Positions 16,646 to 26,136 of a DNA stretch of 64,000 nucleotides are shown one piece after another. The DNA comes from Gammaproteobacteria bacterium (lineage in GTDB: Bacteria > Pseudomonadota > Gammaproteobacteria > Burkholderiales > Gallionellaceae), in the NCBI GenBank assembly GCA_018820925.1, contig JAHJNJ010000039.1, positions 17,525 to 81,524 of the forward strand, in the 5' to 3' direction. How positions within the stretch are numbered: the stretch's first letter is position 1; the number at the start of each line of letters is the position of its first letter. The position numbers were made by a program, and so were the translations under genes. A model generated the notes under the pieces. The model saw only the letters and a list, made by a program, of their open reading frames with translations. It was not told where the DNA came from and made no database searches.

Positions 16646-17718
16646 AACTGCTTACCCGTTATCTGAGGCGTGAGGTTTATGCCAGCATCGCGCTGGTATT
16701 TGCGGCACTCATCATGCTGTTTGCCTTGCTTGACCTGATCAACGAACTGAACTCAATGGGGCGCGGCGACTACAGTCTGGGTTATGTGCTGTTGTTTGTG
16801 GTGTTGACCGTTCCCGGGCATATCTATGAATTGTTTCCGGTCGCGGTGCTGATAGGAACCATTTTTGCCATGGTGCAAATGGCGGCCAATTCCGAACTGA
16901 CGGTGTATCGCAGCTCCGGCGTGTCGCTCAAGCAGATGATAAGCGCATTGCTCAAGATCGGTTTGCCGCTGGTTGTTTTGTGTTTCCTGTTCGGGGAAAT
17001 CGTTTCTCCGCCGAGCGAACGCATGGCACAGCAATTGCGGTTGCAGGCGCAGAAAGCGAAAGTGTCGGTAAAGGCATTCAGGTCGGGCGTGTGGGTGAAG
17101 GATGAGAGCAGCTTCATCAATGTGAGGAGCGTGTTGCCCGATACTTCGTTGCTGGAAGTCAGTATCTACGAGTTCGATGATCAGTATCATTTGCGCAGCA
17201 TTACCGTCGCGGAACGGGCTTCGTACCTGGCTGTTGAACGCTGGCAACTGGAAGGCGTGCGGCAGACACTTTTCAATGGCAATGGGGCCACTACCGACAA
17301 CCGGCCGCGCGCAGAGTGGCACTCCTCGCTGAATCCGGACATTTTGAGCGTATTGCTGGTGGTGCCCGAACAGATGTCGGCCTGGAACCTGTATCAATAT
17401 ACCGGGCACTTGAGAGACAACCACCAGAAGACCGCACGCTATGAAATCGCGATGTGGAACAAACTGGTTTATCCGTTCGCGGTGCTGGTGATGATGCTGC
17501 TCGCCTTGCCTTTCTCCGCTTATCAGCGCCGCGAGGGCGGCATCAGCGGCAAGATATTCATGGGCATCGTGCTGGGCTTGAGTTTTCACTTTATCGGCAG
17601 GCTGTTTGCCAACGTCGGTGCTTTGAACGATTGGTCGCCCTTGTTGAGTGCTACCACGATGAGCTGGTTGTTTCTGGCGTTGGCGTTGGGAATGCTCTGG
17701 CGTACCGAACGGCGGTGA
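16642..17718 (+). CDS. lptG: LPS export ABC transporter permease LptG
   Basis: The 358-residue paralogue of LptF has the family start (MKLLTRYLRREVYASIALVF), membrane helices at both ends and a central periplasmic domain. EMVVW/ELTVYRSSGVS-like coupling regions are present. It forms the LptB2FG complex that drives LPS across the periplasm. It is translationally coupled to lptF. Confidence 0.95.
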   Translation: MKLLTRYLRREVYASIALVFAALIMLFALLDLINELNSMGRGDYSLGYVLLFVVLTVPGHIYELFPVAVLIGTIFAMVQMAANSELTVYRSSGVSLKQMISALLKIGLPLVVLCFLFGEIVSPPSERMAQQLRLQAQKAKVSVKAFRSGVWVKDESSFINVRSVLPDTSLLEVSIYEFDDQYHLRSITVAERASYLAVERWQLEGVRQTLFNGNGATTDNRPRAEWHSSLNPDILSVLLVVPEQMSAWNLYQYTGHLRDNHQKTARYEIAMWNKLVYPFAVLVMMLLALPFSAYQRREGGISGKIFMGIVLGLSFHFIGRLFANVGALNDWSPLLSATTMSWLFLALALGMLWRTERR

Positions 17719-17720
17719 CC

Positions 17721-17750
17721 ATTTTCGTGCAGGTTAACTGCACAGAAAAT
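17721..17750. terminator. Inverted repeat between convergent genes, possible terminator
   Basis: ATTTTC-GTGCAG, a 5-base loop, then CTGCAC-a-GAAAAT forms a stem with one bulge just past the lptG stop. The AT-rich outer stem gives short A/T tracts on both strands, but there is no free T-run. The terminator role is therefore tentative. Confidence 0.35.
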
Positions 17751-17818
17751 TGCCTGCCTTTGGTGCTGAGCATTCGCATGCAAGCACGTTATTCTTGTGC
17801 CGGGTCGAAAAACGGCTG

Positions 17819-18208
17819 CTAATGGCCGGGCGCGGCGGGTGTTTCGGGGGCTTGTTGCTCGCGCACCATTTTTTTGACCGCTTCGCGTTTGTCTGGCGGG
17901 ACTTTGCTGAAGGCCTTGTATTTTTCACGGGCGCGCTGCCGCTGCTCGGGAGTGAGTTTGCTCCAGTGTTCCATGCGCGAGTGCAGACGTTGTTGTTTTT
18001 GCGCATTCAGCCTGGGGTAGTGTTTGGCAATCGCCAGAAAATTGGTCTGCTGAACTTCGGACAAGGAATCCCATGTGCCGGCAAGGGGTGCCAGCGCTTC
18101 CTTTTGTTGTGGATTCAAGCTCTCCCAGGATTGTGCATTGGCGGCCAAAGGCAGGCACAACAGCACCAGGAACGCGATGGACAAGTATTTTCTAGGCAAA
18201 CTGGGCAT
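17819..18208 (-). CDS. Secreted DUF3106 protein
   Basis: The 129-residue precursor has a signal peptide (about 1-25, ending AANAQ). The mature part has repeated L-x-P/x-x-Q motifs (LNPQQKEAL, LSEVQQTNF, LNAQKQQRL, LTPEQRQRA), which define DUF3106 and resemble the LTxxQ repeats of periplasmic Spy/CpxP chaperones. The resemblance is only motif-level. It follows the DUF3619 gene and the ECF sigma gene on the same strand, so it may be the periplasmic part of that signalling unit. Confidence 0.8.
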   Translation of the reverse strand: MPSLPRKYLSIAFLVLLCLPLAANAQSWESLNPQQKEALAPLAGTWDSLSEVQQTNFLAIAKHYPRLNAQKQQRLHSRMEHWSKLTPEQRQRAREKYKAFSKVPPDKREAVKKMVREQQAPETPAAPGH

Positions 18209-18226
18209 CAGGCGATCCGCACCGGG

Positions 18227-18574
18227 TTAATCGACGTACATGCCGACAGGCAGGTCGTCAGTCAATATGGCAATGTCGATTTCGGCGTGGTCGCGTTCGC
18301 CGGTTTGTTGCGCATGGTAAACGCTGCCCAGTAGAACTATTGCCAGCAGCATGGTTATCCCGAAACCGAGCGTTTTATGGCCGGTTGACGAATGATTGTT
18401 AATCAAGCCGTGTTGCGTCAGCCAGGAAAGTACGGGCGCTTGCTGGTGTTTTTTCTGGTAATTCAGTGCGGTGCGACGGGCGGACTGTAATTTGTCCAAA
18501 GTTTTCCGGTCGAGTTGATCTGCGGAGCGGTCAAGCAACCGTCCGACCTCGCGAGTATTCAATGTGTCGTTCAT
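18227..18574 (-). CDS. DUF3619 single-pass membrane protein, candidate anti-sigma partner
   Basis: The 115-residue protein has a charged cytoplasmic N-terminal half, one hydrophobic helix (LGFGITMLLAIVLLGSVYHA, about 70-89) and a short acidic periplasmic tail (AEIDIAILTDDLPVGMYVD). It overlaps the upstream sigma-factor gene by ATGA, the usual position of an anti-sigma factor, and its topology fits. No known anti-sigma domain (ZAS, RseA) is recognisable, so the role is inferred from position and topology. Confidence 0.75.
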   Translation of the reverse strand: MNDTLNTREVGRLLDRSADQLDRKTLDKLQSARRTALNYQKKHQQAPVLSWLTQHGLINNHSSTGHKTLGFGITMLLAIVLLGSVYHAQQTGERDHAEIDIAILTDDLPVGMYVD

Positions 18575-19179
18575 GACAGGTCTATGCCTTTCTCTTTCAG
18601 TAGCACGGTGAGCGTGTGCGTAGCGCGCGAACAATGCGTCTTGACGCTGCCCTCCGAGCAGCCCATCGCGGCTGCCGTTTCTGCCGTATCCATTTCTTCC
18701 CAGTAACGCAACAGGAAGGCTTCGCGTTGACGCGCCGGGAGTTTGCCCAATGCTTCCTCAATTGCCGCAACCAGTTGCAATTGTACCAATGCATCGTCCG
18801 GGCGTGCCGGTTGCGTGTTGTTGCCTTCATCCTGCAGGGTATCCAGGGGGTCGAACGCCTCTTCCTCGTGGCGCGGCGTGAACGACGAAAACAGGGTGGT
18901 CCAGAACGAGCGCACCTTCTGGCGGCGGTAAAAATCGCGGATGGTGTTCTGCAGGATACGCTGGAACAACATGGGAAATTCTTCGGCCGGACGATCCCCG
19001 TAGCGCTCGGCGAGCTTGAGCATGGCATCCTGCACGATATCCAGTGCGACATGCCCGTCGCGAACGGCGAATTGCGCCTGTTTGTACGCACGGCGTTCGA
19101 CCTGGGTGAGGAATTCGGAAAGTTGCTGTGGCGTGGACAGTTTCGTGGGCTCCGGCGTGAACGGGGCGGATACTAGCAA
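18571..19179 (-). CDS. ECF-type RNA polymerase sigma factor
   Basis: About 200 residues. Region 2 (ALDIVQDAMLKLAERYGDRP ... FQRILQNTIRDFYRRQKV) and region 4 (LPARQREAFLLRYWEEMDTA ... GCSEGSVKTHCSRA) of ECF sigma factors are present, with a longer linker than usual. The start is uncertain: no ATG exists, TTG 19179 lies closest to the conserved part, and TTG 19236 is also in frame but falls inside the ilvB promoter. It is divergent from ilvB and is followed by DUF3619 and DUF3106 genes. Confidence 0.85.
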   Translation of the reverse strand: MLVSAPFTPEPTKLSTPQQLSEFLTQVERRAYKQAQFAVRDGHVALDIVQDAMLKLAERYGDRPAEEFPMLFQRILQNTIRDFYRRQKVRSFWTTLFSSFTPRHEEEAFDPLDTLQDEGNNTQPARPDDALVQLQLVAAIEEALGKLPARQREAFLLRYWEEMDTAETAAAMGCSEGSVKTHCSRATHTLTVLLKEKGIDLS

Positions 19180-19228
19180 AATACTGCGCAGATTAGGGAT
19201 TCCAACGCTATTTGGAGCCCTGCGGGGG

Positions 19229-19257
19229 TTGACCAAAACGCCGCCAGCCTTTATCTT
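19229..19257 (+). promoter_or_regulatory. Sigma-70 promoter for ilvBHC
   Basis: TTGACC (19229-19234), a 17-base spacer and TATCTT (19252-19257) match the -35/-10 consensus in 5 and 4 of 6 positions. Transcription would begin near 19264 and leave a 5'-UTR of about 30 bases. That is too short for a leader-peptide attenuator, so control by attenuation is unlikely here. Confidence 0.55.
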
Positions 19258-19294
19258 GCGCGGTCTTTCATTGCATTCTCAAGGTAGTGGGTTC

Positions 19295-21001
19295 ATGGAA
19301 CTGACAGGCGCAGAAATTACCATCCGCTGTTTGCAGGAAGAAGGGGTCGAATACGTTTTCGGCTACCCCGGCGGCGCGGTTCTTTTCATCTACGATGAGC
19401 TGTTCAAACAGGAACAGGTCAAACACGTGCTGGTGCGCCACGAGCAGGCGGCGGTGCATGCTGCAGACGGCTATGCGCGCTCTACCGACAAGGTCGGCGT
19501 CGCACTGGTCACCTCCGGCCCCGGTGTGACCAATGCCGTCACCGGCATTGCGACAGCCTACCTTGATTCCATTCCGCTGGTGGTGATCAGCGGGCAGGTG
19601 CCGACCAGTTTCATCGGCGAAGATGCTTTCCAGGAAGTGGATGCAGTCGGCATCACACGCCCCTGCGTGAAGCACAATTTCCTCGTGAAAGACCCCAAGG
19701 ACATCGCCAGCACGCTGAAGAAAGCGTTCTACCTGGCCAAGAGCGGACGTCCCGGCCCGGTGCTGGTGGACATCCCCAAGGACGTATCGAACCAGAAGGC
19801 GGAATTTTCCTATCCCGCGACCGTGAACATCCGTTCCTACAATCCGCAGGTTCAGGGCGACATCGGCCAGATCAAGCGTGCAGTCCAGATGCTGCTGGAA
19901 GCCAAGCGTCCGATGGTCTATGCGGGCGGTGGTGTGATCCTGTCCGACGCGGCCAAACAGTTGACCGAACTGGTGCACCTGCTGGGCGCGCCCTGCACCA
20001 ACACGCTGATGGGCCTGGGCGGCTTCCCGGCGAGCGACAAGCAATTCGTGGGCATGCTCGGCATGCACGGCACCTATGAAGCCAATATGGGCATGCAGAA
20101 CTGCGATGTTTTGCTGGCGGTGGGCGCACGTTTCGACGACCGCGTGATCGGCAACGTGTCGCACTTCAATTCGGTGCCGCGCAAGATCATCCATATCGAT
20201 ATCGATCCCGCTTCCATCTCCAAACGCGTGAAGGTGGATGTGTCCATCGTCGGCGATGTGGCGCATGTGGTGTCCGGTCTGCTGGAGGTGCTGAAAAGCA
20301 GCAAGCAAAAGCCGGATGCGACTGCACAGAAAGACTGGTGGAAGCAGATCGCCGAGTGGCGCAGTGCGAATTCACTGTCGTACAAGAACTCCAGCGAACT
20401 CATCAAGCCGCAATATGTGATCGAGACCCTGCACAAGATCACCCACGGCGATGCCTTTGTGACCTCGGATGTGGGCCAGCACCAGATGTGGGCGGCGCAG
20501 TACTACAAATTCGACCAGCCGCGGCGCTGGATCAACTCCGGCGGCCTGGGCACCATGGGCTTCGGCCTGCCTGCGGCGATGGGCGTGCAACTGGCGCACC
20601 CGGGCGCAACCGTGGCCTGCGTGACGGGCGAGGGCAGTATCCAGATGAACATCCAGGAATTGTCCACCTGCAAACAATATGACCTGCCGATCAAGGTCAT
20701 CGCGCTGAACAACCGCTATCTGGGCATGGTGCGCCAGTGGCAGGAGTTCTTCCACGGCAACCGCTATTCGCATTCCTATATGGATGCGCTGCCTGACTTC
20801 GTCAAGCTGGCCGAGGCTTACGGCCATGTCGGCATTCTGGTGGAGAAACCTTCCGATGTGGAAGGCGCGCTGCAGGAAGCGTTTGCGCGCAAGGACAAGC
20901 TGGTGTTCCTGGACTTCCGTACCGACTCGACCGAGAACGTGTATCCCATGGTTCCTGGCGGCAAGGGCTTGTCCGAAGTGATTCTGGCGGAGGATCTGTA
21001 A
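19295..21001 (+). CDS. ilvB: Acetolactate synthase large (catalytic) subunit
   Basis: The 568-residue ThDP enzyme starts MELTGAEITIRCLQEEGVEY. It has the catalytic Glu region (HEQAAVHAADGYARSTDK), the FAD-binding middle domain and the C-terminal ThDP motif (GEGSIQMNIQELSTCKQYD). It condenses two pyruvates to acetolactate, or pyruvate with 2-oxobutyrate, the first common step of valine, leucine and isoleucine synthesis. AAGGTAG precedes the ATG. It is followed by ilvH after one base and by ilvC, giving the classic ilvBHC operon. Confidence 0.97.
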   Translation: MELTGAEITIRCLQEEGVEYVFGYPGGAVLFIYDELFKQEQVKHVLVRHEQAAVHAADGYARSTDKVGVALVTSGPGVTNAVTGIATAYLDSIPLVVISGQVPTSFIGEDAFQEVDAVGITRPCVKHNFLVKDPKDIASTLKKAFYLAKSGRPGPVLVDIPKDVSNQKAEFSYPATVNIRSYNPQVQGDIGQIKRAVQMLLEAKRPMVYAGGGVILSDAAKQLTELVHLLGAPCTNTLMGLGGFPASDKQFVGMLGMHGTYEANMGMQNCDVLLAVGARFDDRVIGNVSHFNSVPRKIIHIDIDPASISKRVKVDVSIVGDVAHVVSGLLEVLKSSKQKPDATAQKDWWKQIAEWRSANSLSYKNSSELIKPQYVIETLHKITHGDAFVTSDVGQHQMWAAQYYKFDQPRRWINSGGLGTMGFGLPAAMGVQLAHPGATVACVTGEGSIQMNIQELSTCKQYDLPIKVIALNNRYLGMVRQWQEFFHGNRYSHSYMDALPDFVKLAEAYGHVGILVEKPSDVEGALQEAFARKDKLVFLDFRTDSTENVYPMVPGGKGLSEVILAEDL

Positions 21002-21002
21002 C

Positions 21003-21494
21003 ATGCGACATATCATTTCCTTGCTGATGGAAAACGAATCCGGTGCGCTGTCGCGCGTATCCGGCCTGTTCTCGGCGCGGGCTTACAATATCGAGTCGCT
21101 CAACGTGGCGCCGACCGAAGACCCGACCATGTCGCGCATGACCATTGTTACCAGCGGCTCCGACGACGTGATCGAACAGATCAACAAACAACTGAACAAA
21201 CTGGTGGATGTGGTCACGGTGATGGATCTGACCGACGGCGACCATATCGAGCGCGAACTGATGCTGGTCAAGGTGCGTGCCGTAGGCAACGACCGCGAAG
21301 AGCTGAAGCGCATGGCCGACATTTTCCGCGGACGTGTCATCGACGTTTCGGACAATACCTATACCATCGAGTTGACCGGCACGGAGCTCAAGCTGGATCG
21401 CTTCCTGCAGGCGATCGATCATGCGCTGATCCTGGAAACGGTGCGCACCGGCGCATCGGGCATCGGGCGCGGCGACCGGATTTTGAAGCTTTAA
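21003..21494 (+). CDS. ilvH: Acetolactate synthase small (regulatory) subunit
   Basis: The 163-residue protein has an N-terminal ACT domain (HIISLLMENESGALSRVSGL) that binds valine for feedback inhibition and a C-terminal IlvN/H domain. It stimulates the catalytic subunit and confers valine sensitivity. It starts one base after ilvB ends, so translation is coupled. Confidence 0.97.
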   Translation: MRHIISLLMENESGALSRVSGLFSARAYNIESLNVAPTEDPTMSRMTIVTSGSDDVIEQINKQLNKLVDVVTVMDLTDGDHIERELMLVKVRAVGNDREELKRMADIFRGRVIDVSDNTYTIELTGTELKLDRFLQAIDHALILETVRTGASGIGRGDRILKL

Positions 21495-21498
21495 ACAG

Positions 21499-21531
21499 GT
21501 AGGGTGGGCACAAAAGACGTGCCCACCCTAC
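21499..21531. repeat. 33-bp GTGGGCAC-type palindrome between ilvH and ilvC
   Basis: Perfect 13-base arms (GTAGGGTGGGCAC / GTGCCCACCCTAC) surround a 7-base loop. It is the same family as the repeats at 10546 and 10595. It lies four bases after the ilvH stop, inside the presumed operon, and could act as an mRNA-stabilising or attenuating hairpin. Confidence 0.8.
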
Positions 21532-21548
21532 ATAATTATTTTTACTGA

Positions 21549-22574
<1,026 letters not shown>

Positions 22575-22580
22575 AAGGCA

Positions 22581-22660
22581 GTCGTTAGACGTTAGTCGTT
22601 AGTCGTTAGTTAAGGCACGGCCTGGCTTTCAACTAGCGACTAGCGACTAGCGACTAATGA
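22581..22660. repeat. Inverted arrays of heptad repeats between ilvC and psd
   Basis: The left arm holds four tandem 7-base units GT/ACGTTA (22581-22608). The right arm holds ACTAGCG three times, then the degenerate ACTAATG and ACTATGA (22632 onward). The right units are near-complements of the left, so the 80 bases can fold as one long imperfect hairpin. The degenerate right end supplies both candidate ATG codons of psd, so the repeat may affect psd translation. It is not a CRISPR: the units are 7 bases with no spacers. Confidence 0.8.
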
Positions 22661-23301
22661 CTATGAACAACTATCCACATCCCATCATCGCCCGCGAGGG
22701 CTGGCCTTTCCTGGCGATCTCACTGGTATTGGCCATCGCCGTCACCGTCTGGTGCGCAGCCTGGGCTACACCGTTGTGGATCATCTTTATATTCGTTTTG
22801 CAGTTTTTCCGCGATCCGGCGCGTGTCATTCCGCAAGAAGCCGGCTTGGTTCTTTCGGCTTGCGATGGCCGTGTCATCAAGGTCGAGCGTACGCAGGATC
22901 CCTATGCTGAACGCGAAGCGATTCTGGTCAGCGTGTTCATGAATGTATTCAACGTTCATTCCAACCGCAGCCCGGCGGATGGCATTGTAAAAAAAGTGCA
23001 ATATTTTCCCGGCAAATTCGTGAATGCCGATCTGGACAAGGCCTCCACGCATAATGAGCGCAACGCAATGGTGCTGACGACAGCGGACGGGCAGACGATC
23101 ACCTGCGTGCAGGTTGCCGGGCTTATTGCCCGCCGCGTCCTGTGCTACATCAAGGAGGGCGACAAGCTGGCGCGCGGCCAGCGTTACGGCTTTATCCGTT
23201 TCGGTTCGCGCGTCGACATTTATTTGCCGCTGACGGCTACCGTCAAGGTTGCCATCGGTGATAAAGTGTCTGCCACTTCAACCATTCTGGCCAAGCTCTA
23301 A
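22657..23301 (+). CDS. psd: Phosphatidylserine decarboxylase proenzyme, short form
   Basis: The 214-residue protein has two N-terminal membrane helices ([29 protein letters not shown]), HSNRSPADG, and near the C-terminus the self-cleavage site FGS in [11 protein letters not shown], where the Ser becomes the pyruvoyl cofactor. It is the short archaeal-type Psd also used by betaproteobacteria. It makes phosphatidylethanolamine from the product of the next gene. The start is ATG 22657 or 22663; both lie in the repeat arm with no clear ribosome site. Confidence 0.93.
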   Translation: MTMNNYPHPIIAREGWPFLAISLVLAIAVTVWCAAWATPLWIIFIFVLQFFRDPARVIPQEAGLVLSACDGRVIKVERTQDPYAEREAILVSVFMNVFNVHSNRSPADGIVKKVQYFPGKFVNADLDKASTHNERNAMVLTTADGQTITCVQVAGLIARRVLCYIKEGDKLARGQRYGFIRFGSRVDIYLPLTATVKVAIGDKVSATSTILAKL

Positions 23302-23311
23302 TCCCAATCCA

Positions 23312-24070
23312 ATGACCGACCCGATTCAGCGCAAGCAGCAAATGAACTTACGGCGGCGCAGCATCTACCTGCTGCCCAACCTGTTCACCACGGCTGCGCT
23401 GTTTGCGGGCTTTTACGCCATCGTGCAGGCGATGAACAGCAAGTTCGAATATGCCGCCGTGGCCGTCTTCATTGCCATGGTGCTGGACGGCCTGGACGGG
23501 CGTGTGGCGCGCATGACGCACACGCAGAGTGAATTCGGTGCGGAGTACGACAGCCTGTCGGATATGGTGTCGTTCGGGGTTGCACCCTCCATCCTGATGT
23601 ACGAATGGGCGTTCCGCGACTTGGGCAAGTGGGGCTGGTTCGCTGCCTTCATCTACTGCGCGGGAGCGGCGTTGCGTTTGGCGCGTTTCAATACCAATAT
23701 CGACGTGATCGACAAGCGGTTTTTCCAGGGATTGCCCAGTCCGGCGGCGGCGGCGCTGGTGGCCGGATTCGTCTGGGTCATGCTGGACAACCGTTTCACC
23801 GGTTACGAATTGCGCTGGTATGCCGTGGCACTTACCGTGTTTGCGGGACTGAGCATGGTGAGCAGTCTCAAGTACTACAGTTTCAAATCGTTCAACATGC
23901 GCAAGAGCGTGCCATTCATCGTCATTTTCCTGTTCGTGCTGTTCTTCATCCTGGTCTCGGTCGATCCGCCGTTGCATTTATTCCTGCTGTTTTTCGGCTA
24001 TTGCCTGTCCGGATACATCATGTGGCTGCTCGGTTTGCGCAAGCCGAAAACACCGCCACCCCTGCCTTAG
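23312..24070 (+). CDS. pssA: CDP-diacylglycerol-serine O-phosphatidyltransferase
   Basis: The 252-residue membrane protein has the CDP-alcohol phosphatidyltransferase motif DGLDGRVAR ... GAEYDSLSD and about six to eight helices. It makes phosphatidylserine from CDP-diacylglycerol and serine, feeding psd ten bases upstream. The start follows the psd stop by ten bases; a second ATG ten codons in (MNLRRRS) is possible. Confidence 0.95.
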   Translation: MTDPIQRKQQMNLRRRSIYLLPNLFTTAALFAGFYAIVQAMNSKFEYAAVAVFIAMVLDGLDGRVARMTHTQSEFGAEYDSLSDMVSFGVAPSILMYEWAFRDLGKWGWFAAFIYCAGAALRLARFNTNIDVIDKRFFQGLPSPAAAALVAGFVWVMLDNRFTGYELRWYAVALTVFAGLSMVSSLKYYSFKSFNMRKSVPFIVIFLFVLFFILVSVDPPLHLFLLFFGYCLSGYIMWLLGLRKPKTPPPLP

Positions 24071-24106
24071 CCACCTGTTGAATAAGCCGCGAGCGCAGCG
24101 GTCTGG

Positions 24107-24637
24107 CTAGCGTTGCCACAGCGTTTCGGTTTGTCCAGCTGCTTGATTCAGCACGCGGCATAACACAAACAACAAATCCGAAAGCCGATTGAGATATTGC
24201 AGCCCCTCTTGCGGGGCTGTCCTGTTTTGCGACAACTGCAGGTAGTCGCGCTCCGCTCGCCGTGCAACGCATCGCGCGACATGGCACAGCGCGGCGGCAC
24301 GCGTGCCGCCGGGCAGGATGAATTCCTTGAGCGGCGGCAATTTCGCGTTGTGGCGGGCGATGGCGTCATCCAGCCGGGAGAGTTTGGCCGCATCGAACGG
24401 TGCGCCGGGCGATGCGAGCAGGGCGCCGAGATCGAACAGATCGTGCTGGATGCGCAGCAATTCCCCGCGCACATCCTCCGGCAGGGTTTCGGCGAGCAAT
24501 ACGCCGAGATGGCTGTTCAGCTCATCCACGCTGCCGATGGCGGCTATGCGCGGATGATCCTTGGGCAAGCGTGATCCGTCGGCCAACCCCGTGGTGCCAT
24601 CGTCACCCGTGCGGGTGGTGATTTTGGACAGGCGCAT
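24107..24637 (-). CDS. Cob(I)alamin adenosyltransferase, PduO type
   Basis: The 176-residue protein starts with the signature KITTRTGDDGTTGLADGSRL and has the helical-bundle motifs SVDELNSHLGVL and FILPGGTRAAALCHVARCVARRAER of PduO/MMAB enzymes. It transfers adenosyl from ATP to cob(I)alamin to form coenzyme B12. No other cobalamin gene is nearby. It is convergent with pssA and starts one base after the DUF1841 stop. Confidence 0.95.
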   Translation of the reverse strand: MRLSKITTRTGDDGTTGLADGSRLPKDHPRIAAIGSVDELNSHLGVLLAETLPEDVRGELLRIQHDLFDLGALLASPGAPFDAAKLSRLDDAIARHNAKLPPLKEFILPGGTRAAALCHVARCVARRAERDYLQLSQNRTAPQEGLQYLNRLSDLLFVLCRVLNQAAGQTETLWQR

Positions 24638-24638
24638 G

Positions 24639-25061
24639 CTATTGCTTCTCCAGACAGTCCAGATAAATCAGGGGATCCGGCGCAGTCTTGTTGCGCTGGG
24701 CCTGCCAGATCATCTCGCCGAGACAATCCATGATGGCATGCTGCGCTTCATGCTCCGACTCGTATTTCTGGGTCAGGCGCACGAACTGCTCGCGGATACC
24801 CTGCGGTTGGCCGATGGAAATCTGCTCTTCGATCGTCAGGTGCATCATCAGGTGCAGGAACGGATTCACCGCATTGCCGTCCGGCGCGTAGTCCTTGTCC
24901 TGATTGCGTTCCGGATCGCTGAACAGCTCGTGATATTCGTGGTGTTTGTCGATGAGCTGGGCGGTCAGGTCTTCAAGCGGCGTAAGCAGCTCGCCTGCAC
25001 GGCGTTTGCGCCAGGATTCGAACAGGAAGTTTCTTGCTTCGTCTCGGGTCGGGTTGAACAT
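24639..25061 (-). CDS. DUF1841 family protein
   Basis: The 140-residue soluble protein begins MFNPTRDEARNFLFESWRKR and contains NPFLHLMMHLTIEEQ, which mark the proteobacterial DUF1841 family. Function is unknown. The conserved His and acidic residues in the helical body could suggest a metal site, but nothing here proves it. It is one base upstream of the cobalamin adenosyltransferase and divergent from the ferredoxin reductase. Confidence 0.85.
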   Translation of the reverse strand: MFNPTRDEARNFLFESWRKRRAGELLTPLEDLTAQLIDKHHEYHELFSDPERNQDKDYAPDGNAVNPFLHLMMHLTIEEQISIGQPQGIREQFVRLTQKYESEHEAQHAIMDCLGEMIWQAQRNKTAPDPLIYLDCLEKQ

Positions 25062-25221
25062 AAGGCTTGCCTATTTAGTGCGCTGGATTGTCCTTGCATC
25101 GGCCGCTTCCGTCAACGCACTCCTGCCGCGCACCGCTTCGGGCTGGACCGGAAACAAGTTCATGTAGAATGAGCGTGAGCATGTCTCATCCGGAAAAAAC
25201 ATTCAGTTAAAGGAGAGAAAG

Positions 25222-26079
25222 ATGCAGAACGCAATTACAGACGGTGCTGGCGATTCCATGATCTTTGCGGCAAAACTCCTGAAGTCGGAGCGCATCACAC
25301 CGGAATCTTCGCGGGAAGAAGTCCGGCGACTGGTTTTCCATACGGACAATCGTTATTTCGACTGCAAGGTGGGCAGTTGCATCCGCGTGCTGGCTCCCGG
25401 ACAGTACGGCAATCCCTATCACGCCCGGTTCTATTCCATTGCCGACTGCGAACAACCCGACGATGCTGCCGAGTTCGAGATTTGCGTCCGCCGCTGTTTT
25501 TACATCGACGACGCGAGCGGCGAAGAATACGAAGGCGTTGCTTCAACTTACCTGTGCGATCTGAAACCGGGGAGCGTCATCAAATTTTCCGGTCCGGTCG
25601 GCTATCCGTTTGTGGTTCCGGAAAATCCGGATGCGAACCTGCTGATGATCGGCATGGGGACGGGTGTCGCCCCGTTCCGCGGGTTGATCCGGATGATCTA
25701 CGAAAAACACGGCGGCTGGCAAGGCAAGGTGCGGCTGTTCCACGGATCGCGCACGGGTCTGGAATCGTTGTATATGAACGATGTCAACAACGATATCGGC
25801 AACTATTTCGATCAGCCGACTTTCAAAGCCTTCCAGGCGGTGAGTCCGCGTCCCGTCTTCAATGCGCCCATCGCGCTGGATAAAGTGGTTGAACAGAATG
25901 CGGCCGAGGTTTGGGAAATCGTCAACAGTCCGGATAGTTGTATCTATGTCGCGGGCATGAAGCAGATGCTGGGCATGATTGACAATGCGATGGCCGGCAT
26001 TGCCGGATCCCCCGATGCGTGGCTGTCAAAACGCAACGAGATGGCTGCTGCAGGCCGCTGGCTGGAAGTTCTCTACTAG
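25222..26079 (+). CDS. Plant-type ferredoxin-NADP(+) reductase
   Basis: The 285-residue flavoprotein has the FAD-binding motif ARFYSIAD (RxYS), the NADP-binding GMGTGVAPFRG, FHGSRT, and a terminal Tyr in WLEVLY, as in plastid-type FNRs where the C-terminal Tyr stacks on FAD. It moves electrons between ferredoxin or flavodoxin and NADP(H). It reads alone with AAAGGAGA before the ATG. Possible partners in the window are the ferredoxin at 50839 and Rnf, but no physical link is seen. Confidence 0.88.
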   Translation: MQNAITDGAGDSMIFAAKLLKSERITPESSREEVRRLVFHTDNRYFDCKVGSCIRVLAPGQYGNPYHARFYSIADCEQPDDAAEFEICVRRCFYIDDASGEEYEGVASTYLCDLKPGSVIKFSGPVGYPFVVPENPDANLLMIGMGTGVAPFRGLIRMIYEKHGGWQGKVRLFHGSRTGLESLYMNDVNNDIGNYFDQPTFKAFQAVSPRPVFNAPIALDKVVEQNAAEVWEIVNSPDSCIYVAGMKQMLGMIDNAMAGIAGSPDAWLSKRNEMAAAGRWLEVLY

Positions 26080-26136
26080 CGCGTTGAGAGCATGCCGGGA
26101 ACATTCATGCGAATGATCGAATCGCGCGCGAGTTGA

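Noticed and set aside
19236..19294. Leader-peptide attenuator before ilvB
   Set aside because: The predicted 5'-UTR is about 30 bases, with no run of Val/Leu/Ile codons or alternative hairpins.
22581..22660. Possible short CRISPR array
   Set aside because: Units are 7 bases long, contiguous and without spacers, and no cas gene is present.
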